Notes under the pieces: generated by a model | The model's input: only the letters and a program-made list of their open reading frames with translations | What the model was told of the DNA's origin: nothing | Database searches by the model: none | Source: Clostridia bacterium | GTDB lineage: Bacteria > Bacillota > Clostridia > Oscillospirales > Acutalibacteraceae | Reading direction: 5' to 3' | Assembly: GCA_017534365.1 (NCBI GenBank) | Contig: JAFWCS010000349.1 | Span: 1-9,011, forward strand | DNA: 9,011 nucleotides | In this document: piece after piece, positions 1 to 5,317 of the stretch | Layout: each line of letters starts with the position of its first letter | Position numbering within the stretch: position 1 is the stretch's first letter | Program-made: the position numbers and the translations under genes

Positions 1-10
1 AACTTCTTCG

Positions 11-703
11 TTAACACCTAGGCGCAATTTCCGCAGGCAGCTCCGGCGCGCAGAACGCGGCCCAACCGCAGGCTTCCGCCTTTTTGCTCGGCAGCTCGCC
101 CGCCTTGAGCGTCGTGGTGTGGATGGTTTTCAGGATGTCGATACTCTGCTTTGCCAGCGCGTCGACGTTCTCGCCCTCGTTCAGCAGCTTGGAGAAGGAT
201 TTCGCGTTCAGCAGCTCAAAGACGGAGCCGTAAAGCTCGCCCACCTGCACAACGTCGTAGGGGATGGCCGTGGGGATGCCCATGACGAAGGCCTTCCTGG
301 CCAGCTCCAGTTCCCTGTGGATCTCGTCGAGAGAATCCGGGTTTTTATATACCTTGACGATGGTATCCGGATCGAAGCGGTAAACGACGCCGTTGGAGCC
401 CTCGCCCAGCTTTTCGCAGCCCTCGAGCGAGAGCTTGCGGTAGGCGCGCTTGACTTCCATCATTTCGGTGAAGCCCGTCATATCGAGAATGTCATAGACC
501 TCGGGGCAGCAGTTGATGACGGAGGTGTCGGCATTGTCTTTTTTCAGACGCAGGATCACGCGCAGACCGGCGCTGGAGATATAGGTCAGGTCGGCGGCAT
601 CAAGCACGATTTCACCCGAAGCGCTGCCGATTTTCTCCCGGAGAGCAGACTCTGTTTCAGCGGCGTTGGAGGAATCAATGCGGCCGGAAAGGGGGATGAT
701 CAT
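11..703 (-). CDS. STAS domain fused to a kinase-like domain, C-terminally truncated
   Basis: Residues 1-85 look like a STAS (anti-sigma-factor-antagonist) domain: a short beta start, then IVLDAADLTYISSAGLRVIL with the conserved serines S43/S44 that are phosphorylated in SpoIIAA-type proteins. Residues 90-200 look like the N-lobe of a protein-kinase or aminoglycoside-phosphotransferase fold: glycine-rich loop GEGSNGVVY (about 100-108), lysine K117 in VKVY, and a following helix with acidic residues E131/E133. STAS-kinase fusions of this type are usually about 350 residues (from memory). Here the protein stops at 230, before any HxDxxxxN catalytic loop, so it cannot be a complete kinase. In the last 30 bases one other frame stays open to the window edge, so a frameshift is possible. 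The ATG at 703 is preceded by AGAGAGGTG at good spacing. It is the last gene of a leftward operon, 15 bases after the HD gene. STAS assignment is firm; partner and substrate are unknown. Confidence 0.8.
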   Translation of the reverse strand: MIIPLSGRIDSSNAAETESALREKIGSASGEIVLDAADLTYISSAGLRVILRLKKDNADTSVINCCPEVYDILDMTGFTEMMEVKRAYRKLSLEGCEKLGEGSNGVVYRFDPDTIVKVYKNPDSLDEIHRELELARKAFVMGIPTAIPYDVVQVGELYGSVFELLNAKSFSKLLNEGENVDALAKQSIDILKTIHTTTLKAGELPSKKAEACGWAAFCAPELPAEIAPRC

Positions 704-718
704 ATGTTTGCACCTCTC

Positions 719-1282
719 TTATTCGTAGTGATCAAAGACCTGGTGATACAGGGCTTCATATTCCCGGTAGGCGGGATAGTCGCTTAATTCTTTGATGTAA
801 TCCAGCACGGTCGCGTGGTACCAGCCCTGTTTTTTGGGATCCGGTTCGTTGAAGCGTGCAAAGACAGGTTCGCCGATCACGGCGAACTCCCGCGCGAGCG
901 CGCGCATATTGGAGAGCTTGTCGCCGAGCCAGAGGATCTTGGCGTCCCGGCTGCTGCCTTTGAGCGCGGCCAGGCTTTCCTGCTTGCGGATCAGCCAGGA
1001 ATCGCGCGGATCCATCTCCGGGCGCTTGTTTTCGGTTTCGTGCGCGACCAGATCCGCCACGCGCGGCCCGAAACTGCGCAGCAGGTCCTCGCTCGTCACG
1101 GCCGTATCTTCCACGGTGTCGTGCAGCACAGCGGCGGCCAGCAGCTCCGGATCGTTTGAGACCGTGCCGACGATGGTCGCCACCTCCAGCGGATGCAGGA
1201 TGTAGACGCCGCCGTCTTTCCGGATCTGTCCTCTGTGCGCTTCCAGGGCGAACCGCACGGCGGCTTCAAAAATGTTGTCCAT
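719..1282 (-). CDS. HD-domain phosphohydrolase, RelA/SpoT hydrolase-type (small alarmone hydrolase-like)
   Basis: This is a single-domain protein of 187 residues matching the hydrolase half of RelA/SpoT enzymes and the small MESH1-type hydrolases. Visible motifs are AHRGQIRKDGGVYILHP (about 15-31, H30), VLHDTVEDT (52-60, H54, D55, E58, D59) and GDKLSNMR (120-127, D121). Together these form the Mn-binding HD site and the conserved ED pair used to remove the 3'-pyrophosphate of (p)ppGpp. There is no synthetase, TGS or ACT domain. The likely role is hydrolysis of (p)ppGpp or a related nucleotide in the cytoplasm; the exact substrate is inferred. The frame can be extended to a TTG at 1318, but the ATG at 1282 is chosen because it has AAAGGA 8 bases upstream and begins right at the family N-terminus (MDNIFEAAVRFA). 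It lies 32 bases after the phosphatase gene and 15 bases before the STAS-kinase gene, so the three are probably co-transcribed. Confidence 0.88.
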   Translation of the reverse strand: MDNIFEAAVRFALEAHRGQIRKDGGVYILHPLEVATIVGTVSNDPELLAAAVLHDTVEDTAVTSEDLLRSFGPRVADLVAHETENKRPEMDPRDSWLIRKQESLAALKGSSRDAKILWLGDKLSNMRALAREFAVIGEPVFARFNEPDPKKQGWYHATVLDYIKELSDYPAYREYEALYHQVFDHYE

Positions 1283-1314
1283 TGCCAAGTTCCTTTCTGT
1301 TTGCGCCGGCCGGA

Positions 1315-2313
1315 TCAACGGTCGGTCGGCATGAGCAGCGTGACGAGCCGCATCACGGGCGAAATGATGCCGTCGATGATATCTTTAAAGAAGGAGCGCG
1401 GTTCCCCGGCGACGCCTTCAAACAGATGCGCCGGCAGGCGGGCGGTCATGGCTTCGGGGCGCTCGACGCCCAGCGCATACAGCGCAATGGCCGCAATGTC
1501 GCGATCGCGCGTGATGGCGTCCATCGCGCCGCCTTTTTCGACGGTGCGCCCCGCGGCGGCGATCGTCGTGGTGGATTCCCGCAGGGAATACCGGCCGTGG
1601 CCGCCGGTCGCCTTATGCCCGTGGTCCGCGGTCACGATAAAGAGGCCGTCTTCGAGCAGACCGTTGCGCTCCAGCGCGTCATAGATCCTGCCCACGTAGC
1701 CGTCCGCTTCATGCAGGGCGGCGAAATATTCCTCGGAATCGCTGCCGTGGCTGTGACCGGCGGCGTCCACCTCGTCCAGCTGCACGAAAAACAGCGTCGG
1801 CGCGTTGCCTGCGTCGAAGTAGGCGCAGATCTCGTCCGTCAGCGCGGCGTCGTTGCCGACGCGCACCTTCTCCACGCCGATATCCGTCTCGATGATGCCG
1901 AAATTGATGTTGTTCCAGTTGACGAAGGAGGCGAGCGCCGCCTCCGGCATCGCGCGGCGGACGTAGGTGAAGATCGAAGGATACTTCGTCTCGCTCGTGC
2001 GCTGCTCCTCACCGGAGTTGCCGTTGTGGATCTTATGCTGATAATAGGAAACGCCGGTCAGCATCGAGCCCCAGTTCGGGCCGCTGTCGGTCTTCACTTC
2101 CGTGCGCACGTTGAAATCCACGGCGCCGTCGGCGAAGATGCGGTCAAAATTCGGGGTGTCCGCGTCCTTGATAAAGCGGCCGGCGCCGTCCACGCCGATG
2201 ATAAAAACGTGTTTGTACGCGCCGAAGCTTTCACCGTCATCCGCAGCGGCGGCAGTGAAAACGCAGGGCAGGATCAGCGCGCAGACGAGCAGCAGGGAAA
2301 TCAGTTTTTTCAT
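1315..2313 (-). CDS. secreted alkaline-phosphatase-superfamily hydrolase
   Basis: The 332-residue protein starts with a clear signal peptide: MKK, a hydrophobic run to about residue 20, and a TAAAADD cleavage region near 20-25. The mature part has the alkaline-phosphatase/sulfatase/nucleotide-pyrophosphatase metal-site pattern: FIIGVDGAGR (D42), a nucleophile region TDSGPNWGSMLTG (75-87, S77 the likely nucleophile in place of the Thr of NPP enzymes), VQLDEVDAAGHSHG (177-190, D183, H187) and VTADHGHKATGGHG (227-240, D230, H231, H239). It probably hydrolyses phosphate mono- or diesters outside the membrane using two metal ions. The C-terminal 30 residues are hydrophobic/amphipathic (SFFKDIIDGIISPVMRLVTLL), perhaps a membrane-associating tail. 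The frame is open up to 2430, but the ATG at 2313 is chosen because it begins the signal peptide; GGAAAGG lies 11 bases upstream, a slightly long spacing. First gene of the leftward operon. Its true substrate (nucleotide, phosphonate or lipid) cannot be told. Confidence 0.87.
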   Translation of the reverse strand: MKKLISLLLVCALILPCVFTAAAADDGESFGAYKHVFIIGVDGAGRFIKDADTPNFDRIFADGAVDFNVRTEVKTDSGPNWGSMLTGVSYYQHKIHNGNSGEEQRTSETKYPSIFTYVRRAMPEAALASFVNWNNINFGIIETDIGVEKVRVGNDAALTDEICAYFDAGNAPTLFFVQLDEVDAAGHSHGSDSEEYFAALHEADGYVGRIYDALERNGLLEDGLFIVTADHGHKATGGHGRYSLRESTTTIAAAGRTVEKGGAMDAITRDRDIAAIALYALGVERPEAMTARLPAHLFEGVAGEPRSFFKDIIDGIISPVMRLVTLLMPTDR

Positions 2314-2353
2314 TTCCGGCACGACCTTTCCGATTGAAAACTTGATTATTTTT

Positions 2354-2382
2354 ATTATATCAAACATTTTCGCAAAATACAA
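2354..2382 (-). promoter_or_regulatory. promoter of the leftward phosphatase-HD-STAS operon
   Basis: Read on the minus strand: TTGTAT (2377-2382), 17 bases, then a perfect TATAAT (2354-2359) preceded by TG one base upstream (extended -10). The -35 matches only 3 of 6, which the extended -10 can compensate. It lies about 40 bases upstream of the chosen ATG at 2313. Confidence 0.7.
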
Positions 2383-2412
2383 GCGCTTTCGGCGGAGATC
2401 TTTTCGATGATC

Positions 2413-2429
2413 TGCCGCCGATAGCGGCA
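2413..2429. repeat. inverted repeat between the two divergent promoters
   Basis: Perfect 6-base arms TGCCGC and GCGGCA around CGATA. It lies between the leftward -35 (2382) and the rightward -35 (2464). There is no T-run on the proper side in either direction, so it is not a normal terminator; it could be an operator for either promoter. Function is inferred from position only. Confidence 0.35.
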
Positions 2430-2463
2430 AAAAATTCCAACCAAGAAAAATTTGCGGGGCATC

Positions 2464-2492
2464 TTTACTTTTATTTTGTTTTCTTCTATAAT
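2464..2492 (+). promoter_or_regulatory. promoter of the metallophosphatase gene
   Basis: TTTACT (2464-2469, 4 of 6 to consensus), a 17-base spacer and perfect TATAAT (2487-2492). The predicted transcript starts near 2499, which rules out a TTG start at 2492 and supports the ATG at 2555. Confidence 0.72.
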
Positions 2493-2554
2493 TGAACCAT
2501 CATACTGAAAAAGGCGAGGCCGCACGGCGCGGTTTCGCCGGGGGAGAGAGAACG

Positions 2555-3733
2555 ATGTATGTGCTCAACATGGCGATCAACGTGATCATTTCCGCGATTC
2601 TTGTGATCCAGTCCGCCTTCATGCTGCCGCTGGAAACGCTGTTGTTCCGCTTTGACACTGCAGCCTCCGTTTTCGAGAGCGGCGACGACATGTATACCGT
2701 GATCTGGTCGACGTCCCTGCCCGGCACGGGCTACGTCACCTATGAATACGAGGGCGCGCAGTATACGGTCATGGATGAGGAAAACGCCGCGATCCGCTCG
2801 ACGGATACGGTCCACAGCGTCCGGATCCCGAAAGCGCATCTGGACAACAATACCTACGTCTATCATTCGCAGCAGGTCGGCGTCCGGCGCGCCTATGTTG
2901 CCGTGAAGGGTCGAACGGTATCCTCCGATCCCGTCGCCTTCAGGGGGTATGCAGGGCAGGAGGAGATCCATGCGCTGGTGATTTCGGATATCCACGAGAA
3001 TCCGGACGCGGCCGCGAAAGCCGTGGCGTCGTTTGACGCTGCGCCGGATCTGGTCATTATGAACGGCGATGAGGTCAGTTACATGACCTCCGTGGTGAAA
3101 TTCAAGCAGGTCCTGTCCTATGCGCACCGCTTCTCCGGCGGCGCGATCCCGGTGATCTATACGCGCGGCAACCACGAGAACCGCGGGGAATACGGCTCGG
3201 CGGCGGTGGATATATTCAAGACCACGACCGGCGGCATGTATTTCACCTGCAGCTACGGCCCGATCAGCATGATCTGTCTGGATTCCGGCGAGGATAAGGC
3301 GGATTCCGACTGGACCTACAGCGGGCTTGTGGATCACGAAGCCTATATCGCGCGGGAAACGGAATGGATGCGTTCCCTGACGCCCGACGAAGAGGCGGAA
3401 TACCGGATCGCGATCGCGCATATCCCGCATCTCAAGAACCGCTACGGCTTCAACTGGATCGAGATCCTTGCGGAGCAGAAGCTGGATCTGTTTGTCGGCG
3501 GCCATAAGCATCGCGTCAATTTTGATTTCAACAAGGGGACCGCGCCGTTCTATCAGATGCTCGACGGCGGCAAGACCCGGGACAACGGCTATATCGCGAC
3601 GATGCTCACCTTCGGCGGCGCGCAGATCCGCGTGCTTTGCTATGACGATCAGCACAATGTGAAGGGCGAGCACATCTACACGCTCCCCGTGGATCTTTCA
3701 CCGGCCGCGCCGCCGGAGCAACCGGCCGGCTGA
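2555..3733 (+). CDS. membrane-anchored calcineurin-like metallophosphatase (purple acid phosphatase-like)
   Basis: This is a 392-residue protein. An N-terminal hydrophobic segment (about 6-31) is a likely uncleaved anchor or signal. Residues 45-130 are beta-rich (YTVIWSTSLPGTGYVTYEY) and resemble the fibronectin-like domain in front of purple acid phosphatases. The catalytic domain follows with all metal-binding motifs of the calcineurin-like family: SDIHEN (D145, H147), NGDE (D172), GNHENRG (N206, H207), AHIPH (H289) and GGHKHR (H317, H319). It should therefore be an active, di-metal phosphoesterase acting outside the membrane. ATG 2555 has GGGGAG 8 bases upstream and lies behind a good promoter; the in-frame TTG at 2492 overlaps the -10 box and is rejected. 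It ends in a Pro/Ala-rich tail. It is divergent from the secreted alkaline-phosphatase-like gene, so two extracytoplasmic phosphatases share one control region. The substrate is unknown. Confidence 0.9.
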   Translation: MYVLNMAINVIISAILVIQSAFMLPLETLLFRFDTAASVFESGDDMYTVIWSTSLPGTGYVTYEYEGAQYTVMDEENAAIRSTDTVHSVRIPKAHLDNNTYVYHSQQVGVRRAYVAVKGRTVSSDPVAFRGYAGQEEIHALVISDIHENPDAAAKAVASFDAAPDLVIMNGDEVSYMTSVVKFKQVLSYAHRFSGGAIPVIYTRGNHENRGEYGSAAVDIFKTTTGGMYFTCSYGPISMICLDSGEDKADSDWTYSGLVDHEAYIARETEWMRSLTPDEEAEYRIAIAHIPHLKNRYGFNWIEILAEQKLDLFVGGHKHRVNFDFNKGTAPFYQMLDGGKTRDNGYIATMLTFGGAQIRVLCYDDQHNVKGEHIYTLPVDLSPAAPPEQPAG

Positions 3734-3839
3734 CGATTTGAGGCGAAGCGCCGCGCAGCTGCCCTGCGTCTGCACCCGTCAATCGCCGGCACGCATTTTT
3801 GCTTGTCGTGAATTCCGCATAGCGCCGACGGCGTATTTC

Positions 3840-3902
3840 GCCTCCCTCTCTGAGGGCGGTGTCGAGCAAAGCGAGACGGAGGGAGTGATGCGCCTGCGGC
3901 GC
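3840..3902. repeat. 63-base repeat, copy A
   Basis: Matches 4213-4275 at 60 of 63 positions in the same orientation. It contains a CCCTC/GAGGG stem, a second stem-loop built on GTC..GAC around GCAAAGC, then GGAGGGAG and the hairpin GCGCC-TGC-GGCGC (3890-3902). It is coding on neither strand as far as can be seen. Confidence 0.85.
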
Positions 3903-3906
3903 ATGC

Positions 3907-3931
3907 GGAACGCTGAAACAGCGTTCCCTAC
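3907..3931 (+). repeat. 25-base hairpin repeat, first copy
   Basis: Perfect 9-base arms GGAACGCTG and CAGCGTTCC around AAA (3907-3927), followed by CTAC. The whole 25 bases recur as an exact reverse complement at 4291-4315. Confidence 0.85.
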
Positions 3932-3939
3932 ACGCACCC

Positions 3940-3981
3940 CATCGGCTTCCCGATGATTATTCGGGCGATTGCAAATCGCCC
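3940..3981. repeat. two adjacent small hairpins
   Basis: CATCGG and CCGATG around CTTC (3940-3955), then GGGCGATT and AATCGCCC around GCA (3963-3981). Both stems are perfect. The second shares GGGCGAT with the hairpin at 4011-4029. Confidence 0.75.
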
Positions 3982-4010
3982 CAACCCGCCCCACGCCTGC
4001 AGTCTCGTAG

Positions 4011-4029
4011 GGGCGATCATTGATCGCCC
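4011..4029. repeat. perfect palindrome GGGCGATCA / TGATCGCCC
   Basis: Nine-base perfect arms around a single T. It belongs with the 3963-3981 hairpin, sharing the GGGCGAT..ATCGCCC ends while the centre differs. Confidence 0.8.
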
Positions 4030-4099
4030 GCCGGTGAACCTGAAATTTAATGGCGTCGCACCGTAAGGAACGTTCTCCGCTTCCGCGTCGGTCGGTGCT

Positions 4100-4131
4100 T
4101 CTGCCTGCGGCAGAGGTCTCCACTGGAGACC
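4100..4131. repeat. two back-to-back perfect hairpins
   Basis: TCTGCC-TGC-GGCAGA (4100-4114) is directly followed by arms GGTCTCC and GGAGACC around ACT (4115-4131). No base separates them. Confidence 0.75.
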
Positions 4132-4152
4132 CGCACCGTCCCGGCGTTCCAT

Positions 4153-4174
4153 CGCGGCGACAGCCGCGCGTTTG
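4153..4174 (+). repeat. 22-base GC-rich hairpin repeat, first copy
   Basis: Arms CGCGGC and GCCGCG around GACA, then CGTTTG. The same 22 bases recur at 4318-4339. The outer bases TTCCA (4148-4152) and TGGAA (4179-4183) can extend pairing around it. Confidence 0.75.
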
Positions 4175-4212
4175 CCGGTGGAATGCACAGCGGAACCGGC
4201 GGTGCTGAAATA

Positions 4213-4275
4213 GCCTCCCTCTTTGAGGGAGGTGTCGAGCGAAGCGAGACGGAGGGAGTGATGCGCCTGCGGCGC
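4213..4275. repeat. 63-base repeat, copy B
   Basis: Second copy of 3840-3902. Here the first stem is perfect: CCTCCCTC and GAGGGAGG around TTT (4214-4232). The second stem is GTC-GA-GC-GAA-GC-GA-GAC (4234-4250): two G-A/A-G mismatch steps inside the stem, capped by GCGAAGC, a 7-mer known to form an unusually stable DNA hairpin. It ends in the hairpin GCGCC-TGC-GGCGC. Confidence 0.85.
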
Positions 4276-4290
4276 GCTGCCGTCAACAGT

Positions 4291-4315
4291 GTAGGGAACG
4301 CTGTTTCAGCGTTCC
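4291..4315 (-). repeat. 25-base hairpin repeat, inverted copy
   Basis: Exact reverse complement of 3907-3931, with the loop TTT instead of AAA. It lies 15 bases after 63-base copy B; copy A has the same hairpin 4 bases after it, in the other orientation. Confidence 0.85.
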
Positions 4316-4317
4316 GA

Positions 4318-4339
4318 CGCGGCGACAGCCGCGCGTTTG
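4318..4339 (+). repeat. 22-base GC-rich hairpin repeat, second copy
   Basis: Identical to 4153-4174: arms CGCGGC and GCCGCG around GACA, followed by CGTTTG. Confidence 0.75.
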
Positions 4340-4349
4340 GTCGATGATA

Positions 4350-4389
4350 TGATGCGCCTGCGGCGCTCCGTCGCGGCAGTCTGCCGCGA
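4350..4389. repeat. partial 63-base repeat tail plus a perfect palindrome
   Basis: 4350-4366 repeats the last 17 bases of the 63-base element (TGAT plus the GCGCC-TGC-GGCGC hairpin). 4371-4389 is a perfect palindrome, TCGCGGCAG and CTGCCGCGA around one T. Confidence 0.75.
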
Positions 4390-4392
4390 AAC

Positions 4393-4459
4393 AACCCCTC
4401 CGCCGCAACCCCTCCGCCGCCGGTTGGCGGCACCATCCCTTACACAGGGGAGGCGAAGC
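4393..4459. repeat. 14-base tandem repeat, hairpins and GCGAAGC
   Basis: AACCCCTCCGCCGC occurs twice head-to-tail (4393-4406, 4407-4420). It runs into the hairpin GCCGCC-GGTT-GGCGGC (4416-4431), then CCCT-TACAC-AGGG (4437-4449), then GCGAAGC (4453-4459). The CCCT..AGGG..GAGG..GCGAAGC order loosely echoes the 63-base element. Confidence 0.7.
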
Positions 4460-4549
4460 GTGCCGGGAGATCGACGATTCAAAGGAAAAACCGCCGCGTT
4501 TCCGCGTGGCCGGAGCGCTGACCCATCCGCAAATTGACGGCGCGCAACG

Positions 4550-4583
4550 GCTTCTCCTTGAGGAGAAGCTGTCACGCAGTGAC
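4550..4583. repeat. two-hairpin unit, diverged relative of the 63-base element
   Basis: Arms GCTTCTCC and GGAGAAGC around TTGA (4550-4569), then after one T the hairpin GTCAC-GCA-GTGAC (4571-4583), followed by GGCTGAGGTGG. The layout is stem 1, TGTC..GAC stem 2, then a purine-rich GG..GAGG end. This is the same as in copies A and B, though the bases of the stems differ. Confidence 0.7.
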
Positions 4584-4784
4584 GGCTGAGGTGGAATGCC
4601 CGTGATGATTGCTTCATTTCCCTGCGCGTCGGAATTCAAAAAACGGGAACCGTCAATAGGAAGGCCGGCATGATTTCTCTCCTCCTGGCCGTCTTCCGCG
4701 CTCTGTTACATTTCTTGTTGCTCATCACGCAGGCGATCAAAGAAACACGATCGGCGAAACTGACAAGTCCATACAAATCTATGC

Positions 4785-4819
4785 AGCCGCCCGGCACGAT
4801 CCGGGCGGCTTTGCGTTTG
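4785..4819 (+). terminator. strong stem-loop, probable rightward terminator
   Basis: Perfect 10-base arms AGCCGCCCGG and CCGGGCGGCT around CACGAT (4785-4810), followed by TTTGCGTTTG. The T-run is broken, so termination may be modest. No gene lies just upstream on the plus strand. It may insulate the AbrB-type gene from transcription coming out of the repeat region. Confidence 0.55.
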
Positions 4820-4857
4820 GCCGATGCGGTTTGCGCGCGGCATTTTTTTCGCTTTCT

Positions 4858-4886
4858 TTCATAATCTTGCAAAATCCGCGCATACT
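4858..4886 (+). promoter_or_regulatory. weak candidate promoter of the AbrB-type gene
   Basis: TTCATA (4858-4863), a 17-base spacer and CATACT (4881-4886), each 4 of 6 to consensus. Position and spacing fit a start near 4893, before the AAGGAG ribosome binding site at 4907-4912. The match is weak. Confidence 0.3.
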
Positions 4887-4920
4887 ATCCGCGAACGACA
4901 AGAAAGAAGGAGAAATGACT

Positions 4921-5094
4921 GTGAAGGCAACCGGAATTGTTCGCAGGATCGACGACCTCGGCCGCGTCGTCATTCCGAAGGAAATCCGCCGCACCATGCG
5001 TATCCGCGAGGGTGACCCGTCACAGATAACATTGAAAAACTGGCAGATTTTCTGCTTTGCTTTGTTGGATTTAGCCAAACGCATGGGCTGGTAG
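4921..5094 (+). pseudogene. truncated SpoVT/AbrB-type transition-state regulator
   Basis: The first 33 residues, MKATGIVRRIDDLGRVVIPKEIRRTMRIREGDP, are an almost textbook N-terminal swapped-hairpin DNA-binding domain of SpoVT/AbrB regulators of sporulation and stationary phase. From S34 on (SQITLKNWQIFCF to a stop at residue 58) the likeness ends. SpoVT is normally about 180 residues with a C-terminal GAF-like domain, and AbrB about 95. The break falls at the palindrome GTGAC-CC-GTCAC (5012-5023). GTG 4921 is chosen over ATG 4915 because AAGGAG is 8 bases from the GTG but only 2 from the ATG, and the product then begins exactly like the family. The peptide could still be made and bind DNA or poison other AbrB-type dimers, but the domain is cut before its last strands, so a dead remnant is likelier. 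5095-5186 shows nothing recognisable. Confidence 0.75.
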
Positions 5095-5186
5095 CCGTAC
5101 ATATTGACGAAAACCGACCGGCCTACCGTGCATATCTGCAAGGGGTGTTTCGCACAAAACTCTCAAAAATTGTCATCAAATCACGT

Positions 5187-5236
5187 CGAGGCGTACCGAT
5201 CCAACGACCGATACGCCTCGGTTTCATTTCCTTTTT
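5187..5236 (+). terminator. Rho-independent terminator after the AbrB-type remnant
   Basis: Perfect 9-base arms CGAGGCGTA (5187-5195) and TACGCCTCG (5212-5220) with a 16-base loop, followed by GTTTCATTTCCTTTTT. It faces the end of the leftward SWIM gene and could also slow that transcript, but the minus side has no immediate T-run. Confidence 0.75.
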
Positions 5237-5317
5237 CAGCCCTATCATTCGGTAATGCATGCGAATATGTGCATGAAAGGCATCTTGTGGCCGCATCTGC
5301 CGGCCTTTGGTGCGATT

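Larger units (their letters stand above)
3734..4920. other. about 1.2 kb without a convincing gene: hairpin-repeat cluster then plain spacer
   Basis: No reading frame here has a protein-like sequence with a matching start; the open frames are Arg/Pro/Ser-rich by-products of high GC and repeats. 3740-4583 is filled with short palindromes, listed separately. 4584-4784 shows nothing recognisable. A strong stem-loop sits at 4785-4810, and 4811-4920 is the leader of the AbrB-type remnant. Near the left end, 3742-3752 holds GGCG-AAG-CGCC, which contains GCGAAGC, and 3826-3836 holds CGCCG-A-CGGCG; both are small perfect hairpins that extend the same theme. Confidence 0.7.

Noticed and set aside
1156..2337. 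Long plus-strand frame of 393 codons
   Set aside because: It is antisense to the secreted phosphatase gene; Arg/Gly/Val-rich, no domain pattern, no start signals. A by-product of GC-rich third positions.
2397..2429. Stem-loop followed by AAAAAA, considered as a terminator
   Set aside because: The run is A, not T, on the plus strand, and the T-run comes before the stem on the minus strand; it also lies between two divergent promoters.
2486..3673. Long minus-strand frame of 395 codons
   Set aside because: Antisense to the metallophosphatase, which has all catalytic motifs, a promoter and a ribosome binding site. The antisense product is His/Arg/Asp-rich and not family-like.
3840..4583. Regularly repeated palindromes considered as a CRISPR array
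   Set aside because: Repeat units are of different kinds and orientations, spacing is irregular, and there are no unique spacers of uniform length nor cas genes.
3779..4639. Several overlapping frames on both strands in the repeat cluster, some sharing peptides such as SLRSTPPSKREA
   Set aside because: The shared peptides come from the DNA repeats themselves; no start signals and no protein-like composition.
4670..4864. 64-residue frame with a hydrophobic start (MISLLLAVFRALLHFLLLI) and AGGAAGG before the ATG, reminiscent of a small membrane toxin
   Set aside because: The second half is junk-like and runs through the strong stem-loop at 4785-4810; no promoter is visible. Not enough to call a gene.
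5024..5186. Sequence after the AbrB break considered as a fragment of a transposase (minus-strand peptide FVNMYGYQPMRLAKSNKAKQ)
   Set aside because: I could not match it to any transposase family and no terminal repeats are visible; left unassigned.
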